DNA of 64,000 bases from Chalara sp. BL73 (GCA_918026815.1 CAKJVC010000154.1:372001-436000), one strand, 5' to 3'; shown: positions 1 through 12,186, counted from the first letter of the stretch. Notes: generated by a model from the sequence alone, not told the origin. Numbers and translations are program-made.

Positions 1-222
1 CAAGCCCTGGATGAAAGAGAAGTGGCACCAATTCAGCAGAATTTCCTGAGCTCGCGTGGTGCTGAGCCTAGCCAAACAAATACCGCCTTCCAAGAGGACG
101 AAATCAAGCAACGAATGATTCGAAACGCGATGGAAAGGGCTGTGGACACTAGACTTGGGAAAAGGGGTGGTACACCTATCCCTCATGATGGGTGTCGGCC
201 ACCGAAAAGACGTAATTGCTAG
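1..222 (+). CDS. C-terminal end of a gene entering from the left
   Basis: The frame is open from base 1 to a TAG at 220-222, giving 73 residues that end in a basic tail (PPKRRNC). The first Met-like codon is a GTG at 22, but the same frame is open before it (QALDEREVAPIQ...), so this is more likely the end of a longer protein than a small gene. It is rich in Gln, Glu and Arg. No domain is recognised. The fragment could also be decayed, because the DNA that follows contains broken coding-like stretches. Confidence 0.35.
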   Translation, partial: QALDEREVAPIQQNFLSSRGAEPSQTNTAFQEDEIKQRMIRNAMERAVDTRLGKRGGTPIPHDGCRPPKRRNC

Positions 223-654
223 AAATTGTCATTACTATTGCAGCCAATCTGGTCTTGCAGAGGGTGCGAATCGGATATTCGGACCATGGTATTACAAATG
301 TTACAAAGAGGGATGAGGTGACAATGAGGGAATTGGAAAAAAAATGTGGCAACATCTTTACAGCGTTGTCGTTTTACAATGAGTCCTTTTTTGGCGTTAC
401 AGTAGTTTGAAATTATAGCAAGAGCTAATTCAAATTTCAACTTATGATTTTTGTCATGCAGTGTGAAACAATGAGATACATTCTGACTGCTTCCTTGTGG
501 ATTCATAAACTAGATTTTACTTCGGATTCTGGTAGTCGGGACTTGTGTAAAAACGTAGTTAATATAGAGCTATAGAGTCAGCAGATCAGGTTGTTCAACT
601 TGGACTATGTTAAAATTGTTCTATCGATTTGGAAAGATTCAAAGACCGTGTTAC

Positions 655-1000
655 TCTCCGCAACAACAAATAGAATCCCTCAACAGGGGTATAGCGGATT
701 TCCAAAACCAATACGACGAGACAGTTGTGGAGAGTAAGGCACTACTCGAAAAAATAAGGTGAAGCGCAATGATAAAAAGAAGGAGCTTAAATAGCTGAAG
801 ATGGAGACGGTGGCGGTTCAGTTGAAAGAGAAGGAGATGAGCACATTTCAGCAGACGGTGACTGAAGTAGACAATGATACAGAATATTCAGAGGAATGTG
901 ATGAGAGAGGACCTGTTTATGACTCAAGCGAGGATAATGAAGCAGGTAAGGTTCGGATATATTCCCTCTTGTTTTCATTTTCTAGCTCTAAGTAGATCGA
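655..1000 (+). pseudogene. Decayed coding-like fragments, family unknown
   Basis: Two short stretches read as protein. Bases 655-762 encode a Gln/Glu-rich helix-like segment (QQQIESLNRGIADFQNQYDE) ending in TGA. Bases 801-947 encode an acidic segment (VTEVDNDTEYSEECDERG) followed by a possible intron beginning GTAAGG at 947 and ending TTCTAG near 985. The composition resembles the variable region and tail of a fungal coiled-coil protein, but no start codon links them and no family is recognised. They may be remnants of the gene that ends at 222. Confidence 0.2.
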
Positions 1001-1689
1001 TAGGAGGCGAATCGACTGAGTGGGAAATCCATAGATTTGAACTACAGTAAAGATGATAGACGAACTGGTCCTCGAAGCATTCTTTATCTGCAAATCGGGT
1101 TAGCTATATGGCGTACATGAACTCGTTTGGGTGTTCTTTTGTCTATTTGTTCTTTTTCAATTCTGAAAATTCTAGCAATGCAATTCAAGTCTAGACCTCC
1201 TCTTTTGCAATTTTGATTAACTTGAGACTTACATGAACGAACACGATGCCGACCAGTGCAGCATTTACCCAAAATGAAATGATTTTTTACTTATACGACT
1301 TTGGTCTGTTCACAGGAGAAATTTTAGCGTCCATCTTTATGGCTCAATTCAAGCGCTCGGAATCTCTAGCGCCATCGAATAGCTTAGATATTTCATTGCA
1401 GAGCGGAGTCGTAGATATAAACTTACCCAATGTTCTGCTACATACCTGACCCAAAATTTATTTTTCTCAATGAACTGAGACTGCGTAAGACTCTCATAAG
1501 TTAGGATGCCTTTAATAGGAAGCGTCCATGGCTGATATTCATCGTTTTCTCACGCTGGGTATATAATACCTACTTGCTTTTCTCAAGAAGATGACAAACC
1601 CGACTCTGATCATAGAAGATGCAATGAACGAATATCCTCCATTGGACAGAAGACCTAATTAGGATAGTAAGTTATAATACTAATTCTGC
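1001..1689. other. No gene recognised
   Basis: Only short unconvincing frames are present. This AT-leaning DNA continues into the HET-NB-ARC-TPR pseudogene and may be its unrecognisable 3' end. Confidence 0.4.
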
Positions 1690-3589
1690 AAAAGTTAAGA
1701 TGTCTGGAGTTCTGAGTCTTTCTCTGTTTGTATGCTTTTCCGAGCGCCTCAAAGACGGTCTGGTCGGGAGGAATTGTAAATAGCCACCTGATGCTGTTCA
1801 CGCAGGCTTCAAGTAAGTGGACGTCTTGAAAAAGGGCTGATAGGGAGGGTATAATTCCTTTAAATGTAAGGATATTCTTCCATATAGTTACGCGTTCTTG
1901 ATGACTGAAGCCACTAAAAATGAGGTTGTTGGCCGTGTCGAATGTCGACGTGTGCTCGTGACTCGATCAGGTCTTGCGCAGATATCTCTATCTCTACTAA
2001 CCTATGGTTGCTTAGTACTCGTATCGCATTATGGAATGTCACTTCGTCTTTAGTTACTTGCCGTATCTAATCTGGGTCGTCAGAGTCCTCATATTGAAGA
2101 AACTCTAATCAGACATTCTAATTATTAAAGTACGTCTAGAAGCGGAGAAACTTGGCTGAGAGCTCGTTCTGTTATCTGACGTAATCAAATAAAAGTTGCT
2201 ACGTAGAGTACAATGTTTGGTCTTGGTACGGGCTCAATTCAGGACTGAGCTCTTGGAGTTGTATTCGTGACTCCTTGTACAGGCGAAGGTAGTCTGAAAG
2301 ACTCATCGCGACTTGATCAAGATATACTCAAGATATACTCTAGTAGTGGCCAGTACAAGAGGAAGTCCGTCCAGTTCCTTGGCAAGCTTAATAGTATCAA
2401 GATCTAGTATTAATATTAGAACTACAGTACAGATATAAGAACGTTCTTACCACCTATCAGTCCTCCCGTCTCGACTATTTGACAAAATCTTAAGACTATT
2501 ATTAACGTCCCCTAACTTACGAATCTGGATAGGATAACTAATTCTAACTTGCGACGATCGTATTGTAATAATAATTGAATCTTGATATAACACAGGGAGA
2601 AATTTTCGAATATCTATAGTCGCTCGATTCGTAATCCCTAGTTATCTGGGATTGTCGTAGTTGTATATTATAAGCCCTTGTGTGTCGCTTGAAAGATTCA
2701 GTCATTCCTGAACAATATTGACCATCTCGTTAAGGTTTTCATTTGTATTCCTGTTGCTTAGCCGGTAGGATAAGGGGTATTCTCGTGATATCTGTCTGGC
2801 TATTCTTGTAAAGCTCTATTTGAGAGTATTCTTATCCCTGATGCTCAGTCAAAATATTGCCGAGTAGCTCTCCTTATGCCGCTTTGATGTACCTTTAGAA
2901 GCCTTTTTAATCTCTTCTCGGAGCCGCTGCATCGCCTTATCCTTCCCCTCGCCGTAGATAAGTGGCATATTAACATCGAAAATGCCTAATAACGACTATG
3001 CTTTATCTTCCTGACGATAAGTCTCTTGTCTCACTGCCCACGACATTCGCTCAGTGACACTAAAATCTGGCAACGAGCTCCCTCGAAGAGCATTAACTGG
3101 GATTCCTGTTCTTTCGCGGATATGTCGTTCCAAAGAGGCCTTGTTGCCTGGCAGCTCCCCTTCGTTTGAGAAGAAGTCGACTGACGCCGGGGCTATAAGC
3201 TCCTGTAGGGTCTAGCCTCGAGTAAACTATTGGCTTTTCCGGAAGGTCGATTCCCAGGCTTCGTTAAACCCGTCGGCCGAATTAGTACCAGGTCGCGAAA
3301 CATCTGACAAATAAACGTAGCATTTAGTCGCATCTCGGTACCAGCGAAACATCGAGTTGATGGCCGCTGCAAGCTCAGTACTATTCGATTTGTCGATACA
3401 GCAGGTATCAACCCAAAAGTAATGTAACTTGTCGCGCCCTCCCTGTTCTCCACAGAATCGTATCTTGCTATAGCCAGCCTTGCTCTTGCCCGTGCTGTTT
3501 ATCAGATCTGCGAATGTGACCTCCTCCGCTCCCCATCTATGCGAAAGTATAGCATACTTAGGTATGTTAATTCTGAACAATGGGCACAA
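1690..3589 (-). pseudogene. HET - NB-ARC - TPR protein pseudogene
   Basis: Read on the minus strand from 3589, this starts as a good HET (heterokaryon incompatibility) domain: YAILSHRWG near the start, then YFWVDTCCIDKSNSTEL and INSMFRWYRDATKCYVYLSD. The conserved RWFTRGWTLQEL motif follows at about 3240-3190 but reads Q-stop-FTRG-stop-TLQEL: both Trp codons are TAG. Further on come FSVTERMSWA, the HET end motif LIYGEGKDKAMQRLREEI near 2960-2900, and then NB-ARC pieces (IKLAKELDGLPLVLAT near 2400; DYLRLYKES and IQLQELSPEL near 2300-2230; TLYST-stop-QL near 2210, normally TLYSTWQL). Remnants of the region before the TPRs lie near 1800-1700. At least four Trp-to-TAG changes plus frame breaks make it non-functional. 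G-to-A changes of this kind fit repeat-induced point mutation. Its HET part closely resembles that of the HET-WD40 gene at 48.1-49.7 kb. Confidence 0.8.
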
Positions 3590-3784
3590 GCGGCCGCCAA
3601 AGACTACCCGCCATCTATAGTCAGAGATATGCCAGAGGTATTGTTAGGAGGGGGTAGTAATGAAAATGAGCGTACTTGATAATTCTCAGATGATATACAC
3701 CATCAATGATTTCTTGTTTCTCATTCTCGGTGAGAAGATATGAGAGAGATTTCTTGATCCCATTAGGAGACCCATCTGATCACA

Positions 3785-4441
3785 TCAATTAATGAACTCA
3801 AAGGACGAAGAGAGAAGTAGTAAACAAACCGGCATGGACTTGATGGGCAACATCGATGGTAATTGTTCTTGCATCGAGCTCATCCGGAATGGTGTAAATC
3901 TTTGGAACTTTATTGATAGGACTATTCCGAGATCGCCGAACCTGCCCTTGTTAACTTCGAACTGATCACGACATGTCGGTCTCAAAGTCCAACTAGGGTA
4001 AAGAAATACTGACCCTCCAGTCATAAGAAATGGCCTTTTCCCCTCCAAGGGACTTGCAAAGAAACCCGCCATATGCTCTAAGTACCCGAGGATTGACTGA
4101 CGTTGTTCAGGGCTCGAGTTAGCTGCATCAGAGCCGCTGATCTCGAATTGGTCTGGAAATTGCTGGTGCAAGAATTGGAAGCCCTCTTCTTCGATACTAA
4201 ACGTCTCCATTCCCACCGCGCGTGCATCTACCACGGGGACATTGTGGTACAATTCAAACTGAACATTTGTCTTCGGCAATGCATCAGGTTGTTCATCGAG
4301 CCAGACCTCATACGGGCGCTGAACTTTGTAGAGCGGATCATCTTTGAGATGATTCAGGGGAGCCATAATAGTATCGGGTGCCACAAAGTCTGTTACTATG
4401 CGCGTATTGATGGATGGAAGATGATTAGTAGCTAAATCCAA
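3785..4441 (-). CDS. AsaB/CmcJ-like non-haem oxygenase fragment
   Basis: A 218-residue frame begins MDLATNHLPSINTRIVTDFV and carries PLYKVQRPYEVWLDEQPD and TNVQFELYHNVPVVDARA, followed by EEEGFQFLHQQFPDQFEISG. From memory this is the N-terminal part of the fungal hydroxylase/desaturase family related to AsaB, CmcJ and GA4 desaturase, which act in secondary metabolism. Family members are usually about 280-320 residues and carry a downstream iron-binding region that I do not find. After about residue 145 (FLMTGG) the sequence no longer looks like the family. A GTCAGT donor lies there. A different frame at about 3910-3820 reads INKVPKIYTIPDELDARTIT, which looks like real coding from another exon or gene. 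The gene is probably truncated or rearranged. Confidence 0.5.
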   Translation of the reverse strand: MDLATNHLPSINTRIVTDFVAPDTIMAPLNHLKDDPLYKVQRPYEVWLDEQPDALPKTNVQFELYHNVPVVDARAVGMETFSIEEEGFQFLHQQFPDQFEISGSDAANSSPEQRQSILGYLEHMAGFFASPLEGKRPFLMTGGSVFLYPSWTLRPTCRDQFEVNKGRFGDLGIVLSIKFQRFTPFRMSSMQEQLPSMLPIKSMPVCLLLLSSSFEFIN

Positions 4442-5195
4442 GATCTAGTATATTACTATCGTCGTCTTGAAAGGTGGTTAGGGCTTTTGAAGCTTCGAAA
4501 TTTTGTCGGCCTTGTGAACTTGTGAGAGCAGAAGTCCGTTCATGCATCAGGGTATATTAAGTAGAATAGAAAGGTGTCACAATATCAAAGTTTCCCAAGT
4601 CCTGTACTTCCCTTGTTTCACCCTTCGGAACCTCATCACTGGCCACATTCTGAATGGTCAGGTGCAGGCAGAATCGAACCCGGATGTGTTTGGTTGAGGG
4701 CTGCAGGGTCAATACAGGTTTATTGCTGTAGGTAGTTGCAGGTAGTTCAGAACATTAGAACAACCAATCCCGATGTTTGGTGCCGTCGGCGGCCCTTCGG
4801 ACCGCGGAAAAGTGGTGCGATGGGAGTGGGTAAGAGCTGCAGAAGACTACCAGAGCAGGGCGTCGAAGAAATGAGAACATGGACATCCTATGCTCGGCAA
4901 CACAAATCGAGTTTCCAGGTATATATAATTTGCATGCAGAAAATCGCTGCTTAAGGGATACCTAACATCGAGAATCTAGCTTGGGCATCAATAGAGCCTC
5001 GTCCACCAGCTCAATGCACTTGTGCTCACAAGGAACATCAGACACAGATACAAGAGGTAATATATCAAAGGTAAGTGTTGATGCAAATTCTCGTTTTATT
5101 GGTATTTTAATCGATCCCAAGTTCTCTCATTACTTGGATCGGATTCAATGAGATGAGTATCATGAGTATCAAAACCCTCTCAGTCCAAATGCCTT
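4442..5195. other. Intergenic, no gene recognised
   Basis: No convincing frame. A GGTTCGATTC-like string on the minus strand near 4672-4685 resembles a tRNA T-arm, but the arms do not pair and no acceptor stem was found. Confidence 0.4.
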
Positions 5196-6346
5196 CTAAG
5201 ACCTGTCATCGGGGTCAAATCGATCTGGTGCCCAGGCCCTGAAATGATGGGTGATACCAATCTGTGTGATCTCTTCCACCTCTTCCCGTGTCAGATTCAG
5301 GTCCACCGCCTTGAAGTACTCATCTAGTCTTTCAGCCTTTGAAGTAGTTGTTATTGGAACCACGTTCTGACCCATCTGCCACTTAAGCAAAACAGCATTC
5401 TCAGAAACTCCATGACTTTTAGCAATTCTCGCCAGTGGCTTACCAAGAGGCCCTGGAGCGCCACTGCGGATTGGAGTGAGACCATTGAAGCTTGCTACCT
5501 CAATACCCTTCTCTCTCATCCACGGCAGATAGTTGTGCGCTCGTTGGAGGTATGGATAAAATTCCAACTGTTTGATTGCCGGAATGATAGTCGCTATTTC
5601 CAGAATGGTCTCAAGATGAGGTCGTTGATGGTTAGCAACACCGATCGATTTTGCCAATCCAGACTGCTTGACTTTCTCCATTGCCAGCCATGTGCTTTGT
5701 AACTTTTTTGGCTCCTTCATGATATATGGCGAGTGAATGAGGTACTTAGTGAAAATTTCAGTCAGCGACTTTGTAGCAAAGCAACTAAAACTGATGTATG
5801 CTTACAGATCGACGAATTCCAATTGAAGCTTTTCCAGGCTGGCTTTGATGGCAGCTGGGACATCGTTATAACCTTCAAGGACTTTTGTAGTGACGAAGAG
5901 CTGATCCCGTGGCACACCTGACTCTTTGATGGCAACTCCTATCTCCTCTTCGGTCCCATAGGCATCGGCACCATCAATATGACGGAAACCATGGTTGATG
6001 GCAGCCTTAAGAAGCTCGACTAAATCACGATTGAAGGGCTCATTGGGATCTTCCTTGTACCAGGCCGTGCCTGTGCCGAAACCGATCTGCAAAAGCAAGT
6101 GTTAATGCTGCAAGAAAGTCGAGGGGAAATACTCACGAATGGGATGGTGCTACCATCTTTTAGCGGTAGAGAAGGAAGAGGCATGGCTGAGCTGAATGAT
6201 CTGGAGCCAGAGTTGACGTTCCAGATATTCTGCCAGTGGGTGACTTTCTGCCGAAGCGGGATGATGAGTGAGATGAGAAGGATGAAAGATGTGAAGCTTA
6301 CAGAGAACAGCAGCGTTCGTGAGCTGAAAAGATATCGAACGGCCAT
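5196..6346 (-). CDS. Aldo-keto reductase with N-terminal membrane anchor
   Basis: Three exons are proposed: 6137-6346, 5806-6086 and 5196-5744. Exon 1 encodes MAVRYLFSS and then a hydrophobic segment (VSFTSFILLISLIIPL, about residues 17-32), so the enzyme may be anchored to a membrane. The AKR core starts at IGFGTGTAWY. The expected catalytic tetrad is visible: Asp in FRHIDGADAYG, Tyr five residues later, Lys in FVTTKV and His in DLYLIHSPY. The C-terminal part (IKQLEFYPYLQ, VVPITTTSKAERL) is typical of NAD(P)H-dependent reductases. Length is about 347 residues. Intron 1 (6087-6136) is canonical. Intron 2 is odd: the protein frame needs a 60-nt removal, but the only GT-AG pair gives 61 nt, so the junction is either non-canonical or hides a one-base error or mutation. 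Substrate unknown. Confidence 0.85.
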
Positions 6347-6882
6347 GGAATATGAGGCTTCATGAGAGTCGAGGCTCTGCTTGATGACAGATGCTCAACA
6401 AGATCCTTATTTAGAAATGGATTATACACACTACAAAATAACGATGTATGTGCTGAGAAGCCGAGTTTCAGAAACAGAACCTTTTTGGGAATACACCACA
6501 AACCAGCGAGCAGTCACCGAATACTTCCAGGGTGCTCAGATTCATCCAAGAAAGAGTGAAGTCCAGTAGTGAGTGGAATCAGCGATAAAAGTGAAGTAAT
6601 CTCGTGTTGGCAATAAGTTGTGACAATGGGATTGGGGTCCATATAGCGAAAGAGTGGTACAGGACTTGCATGTGCAAGAGTGTTGATGGGGCCACGCCTG
6701 TCTGGGGGAGTGGTGCAGCCGCAGGCCTTCTACCACAGCCTTACCTGCTGGCACACAAATTTTGAACATATTTTGAACATATTTTGAGTCGCGTAATTTT
6801 AAAGTGCACACTGCTCGTCCCGAAAAAAGCTCCATCGGGTATCTCGGGGAAAACAGGATGGAGCATACGTACGTCGATATCT
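6347..6882. other. Divergent intergenic region
   Basis: Probably holds the promoters of the reductase (minus) and the NB-ARC gene (plus). Small frames here do not resemble proteins. A TTTTGAACATATTTTGA direct repeat lies at 6763-6787. Confidence 0.4.
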
Positions 6883-9800
6883 ATGATGGTGACAAGGAAG
6901 CCATTCACTAACGGAATGGACTACAGCAGGACGAGTTGCGAACAAGTCTGGCACGATGCCATGGAGCACTGTCGTGTTGTCCTCGGGGATGATGATTATG
7001 ACACCGTTGTGATGTTTGAGAGCCCGAATGCTTTAATTACTGCTATTGGAAACCTGGAGACGCAGTATAGCAGTGGCGGGGCAATACCAAGATTGCTGAA
7101 TCGGATCGTGCCACAATTACAAACACTGAATACGTTTATTACGGTCGTGCTCCTAGCCATGGGCCCAAACACTATTTCCACTGCTTGCGTTTTGGGAGCC
7201 ATGAGCCTTTTCATTCAAGTAAGCTTGCTGCTATGTCAACTTTCATACAATAATTGACTGTAAAATAGCTAGCAAGCAAATCCGAAAAGATACTAAGTGA
7301 GATAGTAGAACTCCTGGCTGGTATTCACAAGAGTCTCACTCTGTTTGAGATTTATAGCGAGAGTTTTCAACTCGATCCTGAATTCCTGAAAACTCTGTTT
7401 GATATTTTAGTTGATCTGTTGTCTTGTTCAGCGATTGCCATCAAGCACTTCCGCAAAAACGACATAGAGACTGCTACCGCTGTTATGTCCTGGGGGAGTG
7501 TTCGCTCAAAGTTTTCAACAATACTAAAGGACATTGCAGATAAAGCCTATTATCTGAAGAATATCACCGAAGCCCACAACATCAGGCAGTTGAGCGAGAC
7601 ACATGCAGAATTGGCAAGGAGACTCGAAGGTCTTACTATGGCTCATGCCAATATGGAGCGTTGGGAGATCTCTCTCCCATGCCACTTTCTCCCATTTGGC
7701 CACAATCCTGGCTTTTATGGACGGCAATCAATTCTCGAAAGAACCCGAGATGCGCTCGCCAACAAGGACGCCGACAAACGAATTAAGTCAGTTGCATTTT
7801 GGGGAACTGGTGGAATTGGTAAGTCTCAGATCGCACTGGAGTATGCGTCCCAGCAAGGAAGTGAAGGTGTTCCTATCATCATATGGATATCGAGCGAGAA
7901 GGAAGCCGAGGTTGCCAGTTCATTCAACAAAGCTGCACAAAAGATGAAGTTGCCGGGTGTGCTTCCATCAAATACTCCAGACCGGAATCGAGACCTGGTT
8001 TTGGAATTTCTCCAGAGAACAGGTAAGTTATTGGATAAGCGCATTTGGCAATACTCGGATATTGTACTGACAAATTGCCCCAGAAATCAAATGGCTACTA
8101 ATTTTCGACAACGTTGAAGAAGAAACTAACCTACAGCCAATATGGCCGACAACAGGCCATGGTAACATCATTGTCACCTGCCGGAGCAAGTTTCGAGTTG
8201 AGTCGCTTGTCGATGAATTGATCGAGGTCCCGACTTTTACAGCACAAGAGGGTGGTGATTTTATTCTGAAGCGGCTTGGGCAAAGTGTCACTACTGGTGA
8301 GGATATAAAGTACTCGCAGATACTGTCCGAAAGACTTGGTGGTCTTGCACTTGCTTTGGAAATCGCAGGGAAACAGATTAAGCACCGGAAGAAGAGTGTG
8401 GAGCAGTTTCTGCCGTTCTACAACAGAAATCGCCAAATAATGAATAAGGAGCCGAGAAAGGGCTCAAAGAATCCTTACTACGATAAGGACCTCGACTCAG
8501 TCTGGGAGACTGCTTTCAACAGCTTGACCCCAGAAGCTTCTAAGTTTCTAATGCTCCTCTGTTTTTTAGCTCCTACTGAAATTCCCGAGTTTATCTTCAC
8601 CGAAGGGAAACAGGTTTCAACAGAATATGCGTTCCTAGATCATGAAATACTGTAAGTACTCCTTCAGTCAGCAACAACCATGACTTAATGATCGACAGTC
8701 TTGACGAAGCCAAGCAAGAGCTTGCTAGCCTTTCTCTAGTGAGCTTGAATGGAGAGGCATCTCTCATCTCTCTCCATCGTCTTACTCAGCAAGCCTATTT
8801 CGACCTGATGACCCTTGAAGATCGTCGCACGGCTTTCGATGTGTCGATAAATTTACTACAAAGTAGCTTTTCGAGAACCGCAGGACGCCATCTCTACACC
8901 CGCTGGAAAATCTGCTCCAGCTTGATTCAACATGTACAAGCATTGGCAAACCGATATGTAGAGCTTGGAAACTTGGCGTTTTTCTCATCGTCTGAGCCAC
9001 TGACGCATCTAATTACTGATGCTGCTTGGTAACATTTCCCGTCAACCCCCTTTCCGGCGAGGCGTGTAGCTAATATTCTATTCAGGTATCTTCAGGAGAC
9101 GGGTTCCTTCACTGCAGCCGAGTCATTAATAGAAGTTGCATTCCTCAATTGCGTTGACAAGAAATCCCTCGCGTACGCTGGCCTAGCTGATACGGCTGGA
9201 ACAATACATGAACGTCAGGGACATGCTCATATTGCACTTGAATATGACCAAGATGCGCTTAGGATTCACCTAGAGAAGTCCGCTGCTGGCAGTGTGGACC
9301 TAGCAAATGCATACAGTGCAGTAGGGGTTCAATACACCGCGCTCTGGCAAGCTTCCAAGGGAATCGAATACCAGATCAAAGCAATTCAGAACAGCCCGAC
9401 TGAACACGATGAAAAGCTTAAGTTCAATCCAGACCGCTACCTCCGTAATCGCAGTCGAAGTTATTTCGTTGTTGGCAACTACAATGCCTCCAAAACGGAT
9501 CTGAAAGAAGCGGAATATTGGCAGACTCTGATCCACGGCAAAGATAGCCACTATCATGGCGAGTACGTCAATGCTAATGAATGTTCCCCAGTTGTTTACT
9601 AAATTTTGTGTACAGATCTGCATACATGCTTGGGAAAATCGCCGCATGCGAGGACAAATTAGATGATGCGTACACTTATCTCGAAAGGTCCATCACATTG
9701 ATGTCCAATGGTAAGCCAACGCACGCAAGTGTGGGCGCAGCAAAGTTTCAACTAGGCGTTGTGTGCATGCGCCAGGAAAAGGATATGGACGCACTTCGAC

Positions 9801-10045
9801 TCTTCAAAGATGCCTTGACAATCGCGCAAATGAACGAAGCTGGGAAGAAAACTCAGGCCGACTCGGCGAGGGTGAAATGGCGAATGTCGCAAGTGATGGA
9901 GCGCCAGGGAATGACAGCAGAAGCAAAGGCTTACAGTGAAGCCGCGGAGAAAATCAAGACGACATTACTTGCAAAAGGATTGTTTGCAAAGGGTGAGGGA
10001 GAAGAGCAAGAGTATGATAGCCTAGTTGGAATGTTGTATCGATGA
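6883..10045 (+). CDS. NB-ARC - TPR protein (fungal NLR-like)
   Basis: Six exons join in frame: 6883-7218, 7269-8022, 8084-8651, 8699-9028, 9086-9562 and 9616-10045, about 964 residues. All introns are GT-AG and 47-61 nt. The start could also be Met at 6886 or 6916. The first ~220 residues are helical and resemble the uncharacterised N-terminal domains of fungal STAND proteins (DUF7708 or Goodbye type; uncertain). The NB-ARC core has a Walker A, WGTGGIGKSQIALEYA, near residue 290, and a Walker B, KWLLIFDNVEE, directly after intron 2. GNIIVTCRSKF (sensor) and LGGLALALEIAGKQIK (GLPL-like) follow. The C-terminal third holds TPR-like helices (AYSAVGVQYTALWQASKGIE; AAKFQLGVVCMRQEKDMDAL). The architecture suggests a ligand-triggered signalling switch, possibly in non-self recognition. 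No effector domain is recognised with confidence, and the gene appears intact. Confidence 0.85.
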
Positions 10046-12186
10046 GAACGATAATTATTTGAAGGACAAAATGAAGCACCCACAGATAAGGCGGAGGGGT
10101 CATTCCTTTTGGAGGTCAATTTTAACATACACGGCATTCTTGATGCTTTCTCACTCGTTGTTGCCCATTGTTTTGGGAACTAGTTGTTGTGACGTTGGTT
10201 TACTGATTCAAGATTTCGAAATTGATCACCAAGAACTCTCCTCACAAATATGCATACATCACGCCTCTCACAAATGGTGATTCAAATAGTCATTGGTTAA
10301 TGGCATCTTGGGCTGAAGCGCTATCACTATAAGAAGTGTGCTTAGGTCAAGTGTCCTTGATATATATTTGTATTGTAGTCTCCACTTTCCCCTTTAGCCC
10401 TTCGCTTGGTATCGACCTTAATGACTTCCTTTGTAGCGAATTAGAATCATCCACTTTCTTCTCAGCTGAAAAGATGATCAGGTTGGATCAACTAGTATCT
10501 TCGGGTATTGTGATGCGGGTATTTTATCCACCTGGAAAGGCTGCTAAGGTCTTATTATGGTGATTTTCGCGACTCTTATTAAATCTCTTCTTCCCGACAT
10601 AATGTGAAGATCTCCGATGGTCGAGAGAAATTAACCGATATTTCGAATTGTGTAAATTCCTCACCAGATTGTCTCAGATTCTTATGAACGAATGGAAGTG
10701 GGCTTTTGATGCAAAGCCTTGTGGTCGTACCATCCCAGGGAATTCTTGTATGGTGCAGCCGAGCCTAATTTTCTCACCTGCTCGGTTTGAAACTTGCTGT
10801 GGTGCCTAGCTTCCATAGCTATACGTTGGTCTTCATATTGCGGAGGGTGTCGAGCGAGAAATCTGCATAAAGAAACGCAGGAAACGAGACGCATAATAAA
10901 GCTGAGAATTATAATTTGGAATATTCTTGTGGAACCACAAATCCCAGTATTTGTCATCTATGAATGGTGCTTGTCTTTTGCGCGACATTTTTGTTTGAGA
11001 AATGAAATATAAATACGTCAGAGCTGAAACAAGTCCGTCTGAGCACCAGGCATAAAAGGGCTCATTGCCCCCTCAGTAGAGAGGGTAAAGATTAGTCTTG
11101 TAATGAAGTGTATTCTTGGATTCGTGATTCTCTATCTGTTTGATCCTTACAATAGTCCTCTATTCCGAGCACTAAAAAAGCAGACAAAGTCCCACACTGA
11201 AAACACCTTTTCCGTCCTACGAAAAAAAATCTAAACTATAAACTCGTCATACTCTAGCAACATCTCCTTACCCGCACGCCCATCCGACACTGCGCAGTTC
11301 AAGTTTTCATCTTAAAACTTGATGATCAAGTTGTGTTGGTGCAAAGAATGGGTAGACATCCCCTTAACTGTGGCACTAATAGCACTCTTTCCGACAGCCT
11401 TCTCCGCTAAATTGAAAAGACAATGTTATAAAATCCTATGGAATCAAGTTCAGTGCAAGGCTTAGTGTTGGAAATCTCCCGGCGGCTGCAAGTGGTGTAG
11501 GAGTGGAGAGGTTTTGGGTAAACATCGGGCTTGGCGGTGGTTGATTAGACAGGCAGAATTGGGGGGCCTCGTGCGGAGTTCCAGACAAACGACATCATTT
11601 TCACCCATGTAGCTACATTGTTGGAGAACACTCAGCCACACCTATCTGAGTAATTAAAACTATGCCGTCCAGTCCTACATCAGTCTTCTCCTTCATCCGG
11701 TGAACTGCTAGCCTAGAAGCCAATTATAGCTTCTAACGCGACCCGGGCCGAGCTCCAAGCGGTCGAACTTCTAAAGAATCTCAAATCACCCATTTTAATT
11801 CTATGTAAGCTAGCTCCTTGGAATCGCGGACTCCTATTCTACCATTCCTGGAGTCTTAAATGAAGTTTTAAGACTTATGTAACGTTGAGTATAGATATTT
11901 CAGTGGTTGTCACGCTGTCCAAGTCGGCCATTTTACTAATTATTTCTCAGCCAAAAGATGAGCCACTTGTGGTCGTTATCCGCCACCACTTCCCTACTTC
12001 CCCCTCGCCTTCTATTTTAGCTTCAATGACATCTGTTTTCTTGACAGAGTAAACGACTATAACTCAGAGGACATTTATCATCATTGAATTACTCACTGTT
12101 TTTGACACTCCAATTATTCTTCGTACTCACCTGGAAACTCGTTTGCTATTAAAGAGGAGAGAGGATTACAGTTTACAGGCAGGGCA
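10046..12186. other. Long intergenic region, no gene recognised
   Basis: Several short frames (up to 91 codons) show no protein-like pattern or splice-linked extensions. The last few hundred bases are AT-rich and CT-rich and probably include the promoter of the F-box/ankyrin gene that starts at 12187. Confidence 0.4.

Noticed and set aside
4660..4700. tRNA gene on the minus strand (GGTTCGATTC)
   Set aside because: The T-stem does not pair and no acceptor or anticodon arm could be folded.
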